Assembly (NCBI RefSeq): GCF_017086445.1
Contig: NZ_CP070968.1
Location: 186,001-250,000, forward strand
Source: Brevundimonas fontaquae
Lineage (GTDB): Bacteria; Pseudomonadota; Alphaproteobacteria; Caulobacterales; Caulobacteraceae
Direction: 5' to 3'
DNA: 64,000 nt
Within the stretch, counting starts at the first letter, position 1, and the number at the start of each line of letters is the position of its first letter. Below the pieces are notes generated by a model. That model did not search any database and was not told the origin of the DNA. It saw only the letters and a list, made by a program, of their open reading frames with translations. Positions 44,674-54,908 of the stretch are shown one piece after another. Position numbers and translations under genes: made by a program.

Positions 44674-46703
44674 GACGGTCCGTTTCCATACCGACGGCGG
44701 GCGACGGCCTGCGCTGGGCGGGACTGGCCCTGGCGACCTTGCTGGCCGCCGGTCTGGTCATCGCCGTGATCGTGACGCCGCTTGATTTGGGCGGGCAGTG
44801 GATTTTCGCCATCGGCATGATCGTGCCGATGGCTCTGTTGCAGTTCCGCGTGGCGCGTCGCGCGACCGTGGTCATCTGCCTGATCTCGCTGCTGGCCTCG
44901 ACCCGCTACATCTGGTGGCGGGCGACCAATACGCTGACGTTCGATCACCTTTCGGAATACTTCCTGGGCGGCGGGCTGTTTCTGGCGGAGGTGTTCGCCT
45001 GGCTGATCCACCTCCTGGGCCTGCTGCAGATCCTTTGGCCGCTGCGTCGCCCGCCGGTCGCCCTCTCCGGCGCCGACGATGATCTGCCGACCGTCGACAT
45101 CTACATTCCGACATACAACGAAGACCTGGCCATCGTTCAGAGCACCGTCTTCGCGGCGATGGCGGTCGATTATCCGGCCGACAAGGTCGGGGTCTATATT
45201 CTGGATGACGGCGGACGGCCCGAGTTCAGGCGGTTCGCCAAATATGCAGGTTGTGGATACCTGACCCGACCCGACAACGCCCATGCCAAGGCCGGTAATC
45301 TGAACGCCGCCCTGCCGCGCACCCAGGGCGAACTGATCTGCATCTTCGACTGCGACCACGTCACTACGCGCGCCTTTCTGCAGATGACGGTGGGCTGGTT
45401 CCAGCGGGATGCGGAGTTGGCTCTGCTGCAGACCCCGCACCATTTCTATTCGCGCGATCCGATCCAGCGCAACTTCACTATAATGGGCGAACTGCCGGGC
45501 GAGGGCGAGCTGTTCTATGACGTGGTGCAGGACGGCAACGACTTCTGGAACGCCTCGTTCTTCTGTGGATCCTGCGCCATCATTCGCCGCTCCGCCCTGG
45601 AGGAGGTCGGCGGGTTCGCCGGCGAGACCGTCACCGAGGACGCCCATACGGCCCTGAAGCTTCAGCGGCTGGGCTGGCGATCGGCCTATCTGAACATCAA
45701 GCTGTCGGCGGGTCTGGCGACCGAGAAGCTGGCTCTGCACATCGGTCAGCGCGCGCGATGGGCGCGGGGCATGTCGCAGATGCTCAGGATCGACAATCCG
45801 TTGCTGGGTCCGGGCCTGACCTTGCCGCAGCGGCTTTGCTACCTGAACGCCATGTTGCACTTCCAGTTTCCGCTGCCGCGCATCGTCTTCCTGACGTCGC
45901 CGCTTGCGTTCCTGCTGGCGGGTCAGAGCGTGATCCATGCGGCGGCGCCGATGATCTTCGCCTATGCGGCGCCACACCTGTTCGGCGCCATGATCGCCAC
46001 GCACCGGGTGCAGGGCGGCAGTCGGCGGTTGTTCTGGAGCGAGATCTACGAGTCCCTGCTGGCCTTCCACCTGCTGCGGCCGACGCTGGAGACGCTGATC
46101 AATCCCAAACTGGGCAAGTTCAACGTGACGGCCAAGGGCGGCGTGATCGACAAACCCTTTTTCGACTATGGGAGCGTCATGCCGCACATGGTGGCGGCGG
46201 CGTTGCTGGCCGCCGGTCTTTGCGCCGGCTTCGGTCGTCTGGTGCTCGGAACTGCTGATGTCTGGACGGTGGTGATGAACATGGCCTGGTCGGTGTTCAG
46301 CCTGTTGATCCTGATCTCGGCGATCATGATCGGCCGCGAGTCCCGCCAGTCCCGGCACAGCGTCCGCGTCGAGGCCGCCTTGCCCGTCACTCTATTTTTC
46401 GACAATGGCGCGGTGATCGACGCCGTGACCGAAGACGCCTCCATCGGGGGTCTGGCGGTTCGGATTCCCAGCGACCTTGACCTGTCGAACCTGGCCGTAA
46501 CGGAGGTCGAACTTCGCACGGGCGGTGAAAATCTGGTGCTGCCGGTAAAGGCGGCGGGGGCAGGGGCCGGCCTGCTGCGGATGCGGTTCCTGAAGCTATC
46601 GTTCGAACAACGTATGGGGCTCAGCGTCGCCGTCCTGGGGCGTTCCGACGCCTGGGAAACGGAAGATCGGAAGCTTGAAAATTCTATGGTGAAAGCAGCC
46701 TGA
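44670..46703 (+). CDS. bcsA: Cellulose synthase catalytic subunit with PilZ domain
   Basis: A 677-residue inner-membrane enzyme that polymerises UDP-glucose and exports the glucan. About eight transmembrane helices flank the GT-A domain, whose motifs are intact: DDG near residue 179, DCD (227-229), TED near 323 and QRARW (about 358-362). The C-terminal PilZ domain has RxxxR in the SRQSRHSVR region (about 563-571) and DASIGG (about 588-593), the two c-di-GMP contacts, so synthesis should be c-di-GMP activated. The GTG start overlaps bcsQ by 4 bp, and the end abuts bcsB. The protein is somewhat shorter than the usual 700-870 residues. Confidence 0.95.
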   Translation: MRRSVSIPTAGDGLRWAGLALATLLAAGLVIAVIVTPLDLGGQWIFAIGMIVPMALLQFRVARRATVVICLISLLASTRYIWWRATNTLTFDHLSEYFLGGGLFLAEVFAWLIHLLGLLQILWPLRRPPVALSGADDDLPTVDIYIPTYNEDLAIVQSTVFAAMAVDYPADKVGVYILDDGGRPEFRRFAKYAGCGYLTRPDNAHAKAGNLNAALPRTQGELICIFDCDHVTTRAFLQMTVGWFQRDAELALLQTPHHFYSRDPIQRNFTIMGELPGEGELFYDVVQDGNDFWNASFFCGSCAIIRRSALEEVGGFAGETVTEDAHTALKLQRLGWRSAYLNIKLSAGLATEKLALHIGQRARWARGMSQMLRIDNPLLGPGLTLPQRLCYLNAMLHFQFPLPRIVFLTSPLAFLLAGQSVIHAAAPMIFAYAAPHLFGAMIATHRVQGGSRRLFWSEIYESLLAFHLLRPTLETLINPKLGKFNVTAKGGVIDKPFFDYGSVMPHMVAAALLAAGLCAGFGRLVLGTADVWTVVMNMAWSVFSLLILISAIMIGRESRQSRHSVRVEAALPVTLFFDNGAVIDAVTEDASIGGLAVRIPSDLDLSNLAVTEVELRTGGENLVLPVKAAGAGAGLLRMRFLKLSFEQRMGLSVAVLGRSDAWETEDRKLENSMVKAA

Positions 46704-49066
46704 TGACTGTCGGTCCCAAGTCAAATCTCCGTCGTCGGTCGGGCCTGGCGCGCGGCCTGAACGTTTCTGGTCTGGCGCTGATGCTTGTCATCTCGCCGGT
46801 CGCTGGCGCTACGGCGCAAACGACCAGCGCCATTCGCGGCGTCGACGGCGGCGTCCGATCCGACGCCATCGGATCCACGCCCCAAGTCTCGGCCGAGGTG
46901 CAGGCGCGGATGAAGACCGTGGCGACCGTGGATCTCCTAGGTCAGGGTCAGAGGCACGTTCGCGCCAGCCTGCGCGATCTTCAGGTCCGTCAGAACGTGC
47001 GTCTGCGCGGCGTCGATGGCGAGGTCGGCGTTCCGTTCGGCGGTCGCGCCGACGAAATCCTCAAGTCCGGCCAGCTGGTGCTCGATTTCGGCTATTCGCC
47101 TTCCATGCTTCCGGATCTCAGCAGCCTGACGGTGCTGATCAACGACGAGGTGGTTCGCAGCGTGCCCTTGCCCAAGGCGGGCGCGGACCGAACCCGGATC
47201 GAGGTGCCGATCGATCCATCCCTGATCGTGCCCGGCGACAACCGCCTCAACCTGCGCCTGATCGGCCACTACACCCGCGACTGCGAGGATCCGCTGCATT
47301 CGACTCTGTGGGCCAATGTCAGTAATGTTCGCTCGTATCTAGACTTGAACTTCCAGAAGGTCGGCGGCGCGCCGAACCTTCAAACCTATCCCGCGCCCTT
47401 CTATGACGCGCACGACATTGCGCCGCTGAGGCTGCCGTTCGTGTTCGGCGGCGAGCCCTCGAATGGCGATCTGGAAGCTGCGGCGGCGATGGCCAGCGCC
47501 TTTGGCGCAATGGCCAGCTATCGCGGTTTCAGCTTCCCGGCCTCGGTCGGCAGCTTGCCGGATGGCGATTCTATTGCCTTCATGACGCCCGACCACATGC
47601 TGCCAGAGCTGGCCCGGACCATCACCGGACCGTCGGCGGCGATCCTTCGCCATCCGCGCGATCCCTACAACACGGTCCTGTTGATCATGGGCCGCGACGC
47701 GACAGAACTGAAGCAGGCCGCAGCAGGGCTGGCCTATGCCCAGGGTAGTCTGAGCGGCGACTACGTCGACCTGTCGGGCGGCGCCGCCCCCGTTTATGGC
47801 CCGAACAGCGCGCCACGCTGGCTGACGATCGATCGTCCGGTCCGTCTCGGCGAGCTGGCCGAGACCAAGAACCTGACGGGGATGGGGCTTCAGCCCGGCC
47901 GTCTGGCCGCGACCTTCCGTCTGGCCCCCGATCTGTTCTTCTGGCCGGCGGAGGGGGGCAAGCTGAACGCCATCTATAACTATCCGCGCGGAGAGTGGAT
48001 GGATCGTGAGCGGTCGCGGCTCGACGTGACGGTGAACGGCCAGTACGTCCGCTCGCTGCCGCTACAGACGCGCGAGTTCGGGTTCTGGGGCAAGGAGCTG
48101 GGTGTGACTTCGCATCGCTGAACAGCGACGGCGACCCTTCCGGCCTATACCCTGTTTGGCAAGAACGAACTGGGCTTCACCTACGACCTACAGGTCAGCG
48201 ATCCCGGCGAATGCGTGGGGCAACTGCCCAAGAACGTCATGTCCTCCATCGATCCGGGCAGCACCCTGGACTTCAGCGGCGCTCACCACGCCACGCGTAT
48301 GCCCAATCTTGCCCTCTTCACAGGCGGGGGCTTCCCATTTACGCGGATGCCCGACCTGGGCGAGACGGCGGTGCTGATGGGCGCCAATCCGTCGGCGGGC
48401 GAGATCGAGGCCTTCCTGAACCTGATGGGGCAGTTCGGGGATTCGACCGGCGCCGCCGCGACGCGCGTGGTCGTCATGCGGACCCTGCAACCCAGCCGGA
48501 TGGCCGACAAAGACATCCTGGTGGTCGGAAGCGCCGATCTGGCGAGGAACGACCAGTTGTTCGAGGATGCGCCGGTGGGGTTCCGCAACGAACGCGTCGA
48601 AGTCGCGCGTTTGGCGCCGCTTGAGCGTTTCTTTGGTTGGTTCGCGCCTGAGCGTCGCGACAATCCCGAAGACATTGAAACGGCCGTCGGTCCCGCAAAC
48701 GGCTTCGAGGGCCTGACCAGCTTCCCGTCGCCCTATTCGAAGGATCGCCATGTCGTGGCGGTTCTAAGCAGCCAGCCGGACGCCTTGCCGCAACTGACCA
48801 GTCTGCTGCCCACGGCCGATGCGAAGGCGCAGATCCGGGGTGATCTGGTCGTGCGCAGCGGCACGGAGTTCAAGGCCTATCAGGTGCGTTCGACGCACTG
48901 GCGCGGCGAACTTCCATGGTGGCTGGGCATCGGCTACTGGTTCGCGCAGCGGCCGTTCATGCTGGCGCTGGCGGCCATCCTGGCAGCAGTGCTGATCGGC
49001 TTCCCGCTTTATTATTCGCTCAAGGCACACGGTCGCAGACGACTGGCGGGCTCCGACCATGAATAG
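46703..49066 (+). pseudogene. bcsB: BcsB cellulose synthase regulatory subunit, interrupted by in-frame TGA
   Basis: BcsB is the periplasmic partner that guides the glucan; its C-terminal membrane helix is required for BcsA activity. A signal peptide (cut near GATAQ, about residue 35) is followed by the BcsB beta and flavodoxin-like domains. The frame stops at TGA (48119-48121) after GKELGVTSHR, then continues in the same frame with TATATLPAYTLFGKNELGF, a normal BcsB continuation, to a C-terminal transmembrane helix (GIGYWFAQRPFMLALAAILAA). Without that codon it would be a 787-residue protein, full length for BcsB. So it is a single nonsense change, not a frameshift. The 3' part overlaps bcsC by 8 bp. 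Confidence 0.9.
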
Positions 49067-52000
49067 GCTGTGGCCCATGAAGTCTCTGTTGAAACTCTCG
49101 GTGGCGAGCGGCGTGGTCCTGCTGGCTCTGGTCGGGCCGATGAACGTCGCCTCCGCCCAAATCGGGTCGGGCGCGGTGGCGGACCTGGTTCGTCAGGGTG
49201 ACTTCTGGCGTTCGCGCGGACGGGGCGACCTGGCGGCGCAGGCCTATAACCGGGCTTTGCAGCTCGACCCCGGCAATGCCGCCGCCCGACGCGGTCTGGC
49301 CGGTCCGGCCCAGGGCCCGGCGCCTGCGGCGCCCGCTCGTCCTGCGCCTTCGACGGGCGACAGTTCGACGACGCAGGCGGCTGCGCCGCGCCAGACCGCT
49401 CAACCTCGCGCCAGGACCTCGGCGGCCGATCGCGCCGGGCGAATGCGGGTCGCCGGCTATGCGGCGCTGGATCGCGGCGAGCTGGCCAGCGCGGCGACGC
49501 AATTTCAGCAGGCGCTGGCCATCAACGGCCGCGACACGGACGCCCTGGGCGGTCTCGGGGTGACCCGGCTGCGTCAGGAGCGGTTCAGCGAGGCGCGCGA
49601 TCTTCTTGAACGCGCGTCCCAGGGCGCCGGCGCATCGCGCTGGACAGAAGCCTTGGCGTCCGCACGCTTCTTCGCCTTGCTGGGCGAGGCCGAAACGGCA
49701 GGGCAGGCCAACGACAGCCCCCGGTCCGAGGCGTTGCTGAACCAACTGCTCGCCAGCGCCGCAACGCCGGAGCAGAAGTCGCTCGTCGCGGTGCAACTGG
49801 GCGATCTGTTGATGCTCCAGTCGCGATACGCCGAGGCCCGCGCCGCCTATGCGCAGGCGGAAGGGACGAGCGCCGACGCCGCCTACAAGATCGCCAATGC
49901 CGAAGCCGCGCAAGCGGCCGCCGACGGCAATCCCCAGCGCGCCGAAACCGCTTATCGCGAGGCGCTTGAGCGGGGCGGCGGCGGCGATCCTTGGCTGCGC
50001 TACGCCTTCGCCGGTTTCCTGCTGGAACAGGGACGCGCCAGCGACGGCGCCGCCATCATCCAGCCGTTGCAAACCTCTACATCCGCCGAAAGCCTGTATG
50101 CGGCGGCCCTCTACTACAATCAGGCCGAACGGCCGGCCGAAGCCCTGCGTCTGTTGCGCCGTGTGCCCGAGGCGGGCCGCACCGCCGAGATGCGGTCGCT
50201 GGAGGCGGAGATCGGCCTGGTCGACGCCGAGAAACAGGCCCGCGCCCTGGCGGCATCGGGACGTGCCAACGAAGCCTTGGCCTTGCTGGACCGTCTGAAC
50301 GTGCCCGGCGCGTCTGTCGGGCAGCAGATCCGTCTGGCCGGCGCCTATTATGCCTTGGGCTCCCACGACCGTGCGGCCTCGCTCGCGTCCGCCGCTGCAG
50401 CTCAGCCAGGCGGATCGGCGACCTCGGTCGAGCCGCTGGTTCGCTTGCTGGCGCAGACCGGACAGGACGAAACGGCGCTAGGCGTGATCCAGCGTGTGAC
50501 GGGCGGTTCGACGACCTCAGCCGCTGCGCGTCGTCTCTATTCGATCCTCGCCGTCGCCAGCGCGGACCGTCTGCGCGAAGACGGCATGAGGGCGGAGGCG
50601 TTCGATGTGCTCCAGTCCGGCTGGAGCGTCGCACCCCAGGATCCGGCGATCCTGGTCTCGCTGGGCCGCCTCTATCAGGACGGCGACATGACCCAGGAGG
50701 CCGCCCAAGTCTTCGAACTGGCGCTTCAGCGCAAGCCCGGCGATCCCGACGCCCTGACCGGCCTGGCCGACACCGCGTCGGCTCAGGGCGATTTCGCCAA
50801 GGCGCGGCGGTCCTATCGCCTGCTGCTGCGTGACCGGCCGCAGGACGTCAACGCCTATCTGACGGGCGCGCGTGTCGAACAGGCTGCGGGCGACCGCCGT
50901 GCAGCGCGCAGGCTGCTGGAACAGGCCGATGCCTTGGGGCAACCGCGCGGACTGGCCGCCGGATCGGCCTTCACCGTCGCCAACCCCTTCCGAAACGCAT
51001 CGCAGAACCGGACATCCGTGCCGATCAATCCGTTCGCGCCCGAGACCTTGCGCGGCGTCGGGCGCAGCAGCGACGGCGAGCCGGTCAGGACGCCCGTTCA
51101 GCAGGCCCTGGCCGAGCTGGAAAGCGACGACGCGCCGATGGTGGACGCTGCTGTCGAGGCGCGGGTCCGCTCGGGTGAAGACGGTCTCAGCCGCCTGAAC
51201 GCCCTGACAACGACCATCAGCGCCTCGACGCCCGTGGGCCAGGGACGGATCGGTCTATCGGTCGCGCCCACGGTCATCGACGCCGGCGACCTGAACCGTT
51301 CCGCCAGCGCCCGTTTCGGCCGCAATGCGACGGCGGAAGCTCTGGCCATCGTGGCCCAGCAGCCGACGGTTCTGGCCACGCCCGACAGCCAATACGCCGC
51401 AGGCGTGGCCCTCTCGGCCTATTACGAAAGCCCGACGATCTCGGCCGACGTCGGCTCCACCCCGCTCGGGTTCGAGCGCAAGAACGTGCAGGCCGGCTTC
51501 ACCTGGCGCCCGCGTCTGGGCGCGCATGGCGCCCTGAAGGTCTTTGCCGAACGTCGCCCCGTCACCGACAGCGTCCTGTCCTACGCCGGGGCCGTCGATC
51601 CGGTTTCAGGGCAAAGCTGGGGTTCGGTGATGAAGACCGGCGGCGGCATCGGCGCCAGCTGGGAGCAGGGGGGGACAGGCCTGTTCGGCGATGTCGCCTA
51701 CCGCGCCTATGCCGGTCAGGGCGTAAGCGACAACAAGGCGCTGGAGCTGAACATCGGCGCCTATCGTCGCCTGTACGGCAGCGATGCTCTGAACGTCACA
51801 GCCGGGATTTCGCTGAACTATCAGGCGTTCGACCGCAACCTTTCTTACTTTACATTCGGCCACGGCGGTTATTTCAGCCCGCAGAGCTTCGTCAGCACGG
51901 CCTTCCCGATTGATGTGCGCTGGAAGCGTGGCGACTGGAGCATCAACGCCCAGTTCTCGCCGGGCTACCAGACCTATCAGCAGGATGCAGTCGCGCTCTA

Positions 52001-52238
52001 TCCCGAAGATCCGACTGCCCAGGGGCAACTGACGGCGCTGAAACTGCTGAACAACGACGTCCGCGCCCAGTATGACAGCGAAAGCCGCAGCGGCTTCGCC
52101 TTCTCAGGCGGGGTCGAGGGCTGGCGCCAGATGGGCGCCACCGCCATCGGTCTGGACGCACGCATGAACACCTTCGGCAACTACGACGAATACCGTATGA
52201 ACCTGAGGCTGAAGCAGGCCTTCGGAGCCGGTCAGTGA
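49059..52238 (+). CDS. bcsC: BcsC, outer-membrane cellulose export protein with TPR scaffold
   Basis: A 1059-residue protein: signal peptide (cut near VASAQ, about residue 34), a long TPR superhelix across the periplasm (about 40-640), a Pro/Thr-rich linker, and the BCSC_C beta-barrel (about 715-1059: QGRIGLSVAPTVIDAG to MNLRLKQAFGAG). It binds nascent glucan and peptidoglycan and forms the outer-membrane pore. Typical BcsC is 1100-1300 residues, so this one is compact. An alternative start is the internal ATG seven codons in. It overlaps bcsB by 8 bp and bcsD by 4 bp. Confidence 0.94.
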   Translation: MNRLWPMKSLLKLSVASGVVLLALVGPMNVASAQIGSGAVADLVRQGDFWRSRGRGDLAAQAYNRALQLDPGNAAARRGLAGPAQGPAPAAPARPAPSTGDSSTTQAAAPRQTAQPRARTSAADRAGRMRVAGYAALDRGELASAATQFQQALAINGRDTDALGGLGVTRLRQERFSEARDLLERASQGAGASRWTEALASARFFALLGEAETAGQANDSPRSEALLNQLLASAATPEQKSLVAVQLGDLLMLQSRYAEARAAYAQAEGTSADAAYKIANAEAAQAAADGNPQRAETAYREALERGGGGDPWLRYAFAGFLLEQGRASDGAAIIQPLQTSTSAESLYAAALYYNQAERPAEALRLLRRVPEAGRTAEMRSLEAEIGLVDAEKQARALAASGRANEALALLDRLNVPGASVGQQIRLAGAYYALGSHDRAASLASAAAAQPGGSATSVEPLVRLLAQTGQDETALGVIQRVTGGSTTSAAARRLYSILAVASADRLREDGMRAEAFDVLQSGWSVAPQDPAILVSLGRLYQDGDMTQEAAQVFELALQRKPGDPDALTGLADTASAQGDFAKARRSYRLLLRDRPQDVNAYLTGARVEQAAGDRRAARRLLEQADALGQPRGLAAGSAFTVANPFRNASQNRTSVPINPFAPETLRGVGRSSDGEPVRTPVQQALAELESDDAPMVDAAVEARVRSGEDGLSRLNALTTTISASTPVGQGRIGLSVAPTVIDAGDLNRSASARFGRNATAEALAIVAQQPTVLATPDSQYAAGVALSAYYESPTISADVGSTPLGFERKNVQAGFTWRPRLGAHGALKVFAERRPVTDSVLSYAGAVDPVSGQSWGSVMKTGGGIGASWEQGGTGLFGDVAYRAYAGQGVSDNKALELNIGAYRRLYGSDALNVTAGISLNYQAFDRNLSYFTFGHGGYFSPQSFVSTAFPIDVRWKRGDWSINAQFSPGYQTYQQDAVALYPEDPTAQGQLTALKLLNNDVRAQYDSESRSGFAFSGGVEGWRQMGATAIGLDARMNTFGNYDEYRMNLRLKQAFGAGQ

Positions 52239-52639
52239 TCCCAGCGGGCGTCGAGTCTCTGCTGGCGATGGCGATGTTGTCCGAGCTGCGCGACCAGCTC
52301 GGCGCGAGGTCGGACGAATTCCTCGTCACGGTCGGAGAGAAGATCGGCGATGTCTGCATCATGTCAGCGCAAGGCGACACCGGCTATCTGACGCGTTGGA
52401 TGAACGGCATCTGGGCGGAGTTGGGCATGGGGTCCGTGACGCTGACCACCGGCGCGCGACGGCTTGAGATTACGCATCGCCTGCCTCAATTACCGCCCGA
52501 AAATGTGCTCTGGAGCGACGCCCTGCCGTTCATTGTAGAGGGCGTTTACCGCAGTTGGTTCCACCGAATGGACTCGCGCGGGGTTCTGGGACGGGGCTCA
52601 AGGTCGAAAGGCGAGCTGAAGTTTGTCTATTCAGATTGA
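52235..52639 (+). CDS. bcsD: BcsD, cellulose crystallisation subunit
   Basis: A 134-residue protein like AxCeSD/BcsD, which forms an octameric periplasmic channel bundling glucan chains in Komagataeibacter. Recognisable features are FLVTVGEKIGDVC, a central WMNGIWAELGMGSV and the C-terminal DALPFIVEGVYRSWFHRM. The GTG start overlaps the bcsC stop (GTGA). BcsD marks a type I operon, the kind that makes crystalline cellulose; bcsE, F and G of type II operons are absent. The end overlaps the bcsZ start by 17 bp. Confidence 0.85.
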   Translation: MIPAGVESLLAMAMLSELRDQLGARSDEFLVTVGEKIGDVCIMSAQGDTGYLTRWMNGIWAELGMGSVTLTTGARRLEITHRLPQLPPENVLWSDALPFIVEGVYRSWFHRMDSRGVLGRGSRSKGELKFVYSD

Positions 52640-53621
52640 TCGGCGGACCCTGCTAGCCGTAGTAGGCCTAACGGCGTTCGCCCCCACCGCCTGCGCCGAA
52701 GACCTGAAGGGTTCCGACTGGCGCTCCTATAAGCAGCGGTTCGTCTCGCCCGACGGACGCGTGATCGACACTGGCAACGGTGACGTCAGCCATTCGGAAG
52801 GCCAGGGGTTCGGCATGATCCTGGCCTTCGCAGCCGAGGATCGGGCGACGTTCGCCTCAATGTGGTCGTGGACGAAGACGCATCTGTCCCGGACCGATAC
52901 GGGCCTGTTGGCCTGGCGTTTCGATCCGTCCCAGAGCGATCCGGTCAAGGATCCCAACAACGCCACCGACGGCGACCTTCTGATCGCCTGGGCCCTGCTG
53001 CGGGCGGCGGGCGCGTGGAACGTGCCGGAATACGCCCAGGAGTCGCAAAGCTTGCGCGCGGCGATTTTGCGTGAAGCCTGCACCAGCCATGCCGGTCGGC
53101 GTGTCCTGTTGCCGGGGCGGCTGGGGTTCTTGGCCGACGACGTCGCAATCTTAAACCCGTCCTATTATGTGTGGCCGGCCCTGGATGCCTTCGCCCGGCT
53201 GGAGCCATTGTGGAATGATGTCATCAGCGATGGCGCGGACCTGATCGGCGTGGCCGCCTTTGGAACTTGGGGGCTTCCCACCGACTGGATCCAGCTCGAC
53301 GCGGCAGGTTTGGTGCAGCCGGCCGCAGGACACCCGGCGCGGTTCGGTTTCGACGCCGTGCGCGTACCGCTCTATCTGCAAATGTCGGGCCGCACCGCGG
53401 AGTTGGGGCGGTTCAGCAGATACTGGCGCGAGACCGAAAAGGCCGGCGGCTGGCCCGCCTGGATCGATGTAACTAGCGGCGCCGTAGCGCCCTATGCCGC
53501 CTCCGACGGCGTCAAGGCGATCGCCTTCTCCACCCTGGATCGCAAGCCGTCGACGCCGCAATCGACCGAAGACTACTATTCCGAGACCCTAAGACGTCTC
53601 ACAAATCTGCCTGTGAAATAG
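52623..53621 (+). CDS. bcsZ: BcsZ, GH8 endo-beta-1,4-glucanase
   Basis: A 332-residue family 8 glycoside hydrolase that trims cellulose in the periplasm. A short hydrophobic leader (TLLAVVGLTAFAPTACAED) with a lipobox-like APTAC would be processed near residue 24. Catalytic residues are Glu59 (VSHSEGQGFGM, acid) and Asp116 (NNATDGDLLIAWALL, base), and the conserved NPSYYVWPAL is present. It starts with a TTG overlapping bcsD by 17 bp; the next in-frame ATG would remove the signal peptide, so I keep the TTG. It is the last gene of the operon; no terminator is clear downstream. Confidence 0.92.
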   Translation: MSIQIDRRTLLAVVGLTAFAPTACAEDLKGSDWRSYKQRFVSPDGRVIDTGNGDVSHSEGQGFGMILAFAAEDRATFASMWSWTKTHLSRTDTGLLAWRFDPSQSDPVKDPNNATDGDLLIAWALLRAAGAWNVPEYAQESQSLRAAILREACTSHAGRRVLLPGRLGFLADDVAILNPSYYVWPALDAFARLEPLWNDVISDGADLIGVAAFGTWGLPTDWIQLDAAGLVQPAAGHPARFGFDAVRVPLYLQMSGRTAELGRFSRYWRETEKAGGWPAWIDVTSGAVAPYAASDGVKAIAFSTLDRKPSTPQSTEDYYSETLRRLTNLPVK

Positions 53622-53894
53622 AGGCGAGCTGATTGCCAAGGTCGCGAGATGGCGTCGCCCGGGTCGATCTCAAGCAGCGGTCACTCGTCGGGCCGCTTTG
53701 GAACTCAGCGCATAGGCGGCGGTACGGCGGGAAGCCCGTCTAAACTGCATCAGCCCGAGGATCATTCAGGCAGCGCGCGCCGAACTGGGCGGCGCGCGTG
53801 GCGAGCGCCACTGACGTGATGGTGTGGACGACCTCCACCTGACCAGCTTTTCTGGGGTGTCGTCATCAGGGACGTCACGTCTAGGAGCGGTATC
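53622..53894. other. Intergenic region and left flank of the IS110-family element
   Basis: No gene is supported. From 53812 to 53877 it holds the left arm of a 66-bp perfect inverted repeat whose other arm is at 55169-55234. The rest separates bcsZ from the IS. Confidence 0.6.
53812..53877 (+). repeat. 66-bp inverted repeat, left arm
   Basis: Perfect reverse complement of 55169-55234. It includes TGACGTGATGGTGTGGACGA at its start and ends GGGACGTCA. Confidence 0.92.
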
Positions 53895-54908
53895 ATGCAG
53901 ACCATCGCTGTCGTCGGGCTCGATCTGGCGAAGACTGTTTTTCAGGTTCACGGAGTTGGGGCTGACGGCACTGTCGTCGTGAGGCGGCAACTGCGACGCG
54001 GCCAGGTCTTGGGCTTCTTCCAGTCGATCGGCCCCTGCCTCGTCGGCATTGAAGCGTGCGCCTCTGCCCACCATTGGGCGCGTGAGCTGATGGCGATCGG
54101 CCACGAGGTGCGGCTCATGCCGCCAGCGTATGTGAAGGCCTATGTGAAGCGCGGCAAGACCGACGCCGCCGACGCTGAGGCAATCGCCGAGGCCGTTACA
54201 CGGCCGACCATGCGGTTCGTGGCCGTGAAGTCCAAGGCGCAGCAGGCTGTGTTGATGCTGCACAAGACCCGGGATCTCCTGGTTCGCCAGAGAACGATGC
54301 TGATCAACGCTCTGCGGGGCCACCTCGGAGAGTTCGGCATCATCGCCCCTCAAGGCCCGGCGGGGGTGCAGGCGGCTCTCAGGGCTCTTCGGGAAGAGGA
54401 ACAGGATCTGCCCGATCTGGCGCGTGCCGCGCTGGGAGGCCTGGCAGACCAGCTTGACCATCTCGGCGCAGAGATCGGACGATTGGAACGCCGGATTCTT
54501 GAGTGGCACCGCCAGGATGAGACGAGCCGGCGGCTAGCGACCATCCCGGGCATCGGGCCGATCACCGCCAGCGCCATGGCCGCCAGCGCGCCGGATCCGA
54601 CGCTGTTCAAATCAGGCCGGCAGTTTGCGGCTTGGTTGGGGCTCACCCCACGCGCCAACAGTAGTGGCGGAAAGGAACGCCAGGGCGGCATCAGCAAGAT
54701 GGGCGACAGCTACCTTCGACGCCTTCTGGTCGTTGGGGCGACGGCTGTCCTGCGAATGGCCCGCCAGCGAGGACGCGAGGGCTGGGTGGGCAATCTGCTC
54801 GAACGCAAAAAGCCCAAGGTCGCCGCCGTAGCCTTGGCCAACAAGACCGCTCGCATCGCCTGGACCCTGATGGCGCGACAGGAGGACTACAGGCCCATGA
54901 CGGCATAG
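53895..54908 (+). CDS. IS110-family DEDD transposase
   Basis: A 337-residue RuvC-like transposase. The N-terminal DEDD domain has VGLDLAKTVFQVHG (Asp), GIEACASAHHWAREL (Glu) and RGKTDAADAEAIAEA (Asp pair); the C-terminal domain has the PGIGPITASAMA helix-hairpin and the serine region in NSSGGKERQGGISKMGDSYLRR. All expected catalytic residues are present, so it appears intact. IS110 enzymes recombine using an element-encoded guide RNA and make no terminal target duplications of the usual kind. It separates the cellulose operon from the right-hand island module. Confidence 0.92.
   Translation: MQTIAVVGLDLAKTVFQVHGVGADGTVVVRRQLRRGQVLGFFQSIGPCLVGIEACASAHHWARELMAIGHEVRLMPPAYVKAYVKRGKTDAADAEAIAEAVTRPTMRFVAVKSKAQQAVLMLHKTRDLLVRQRTMLINALRGHLGEFGIIAPQGPAGVQAALRALREEEQDLPDLARAALGGLADQLDHLGAEIGRLERRILEWHRQDETSRRLATIPGIGPITASAMAASAPDPTLFKSGRQFAAWLGLTPRANSSGGKERQGGISKMGDSYLRRLLVVGATAVLRMARQRGREGWVGNLLERKKPKVAAVALANKTARIAWTLMARQEDYRPMTA

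Noticed and set aside
44580..46358. A 592-codon open frame antisense to bcsA
   Set aside because: Gln/Arg/His-rich shadow of a strongly supported gene; no recognisable domain.
49020..50366. A 448-codon open frame antisense to bcsC
   Set aside because: Shadow frame; composition typical of reversed GC-rich coding DNA.
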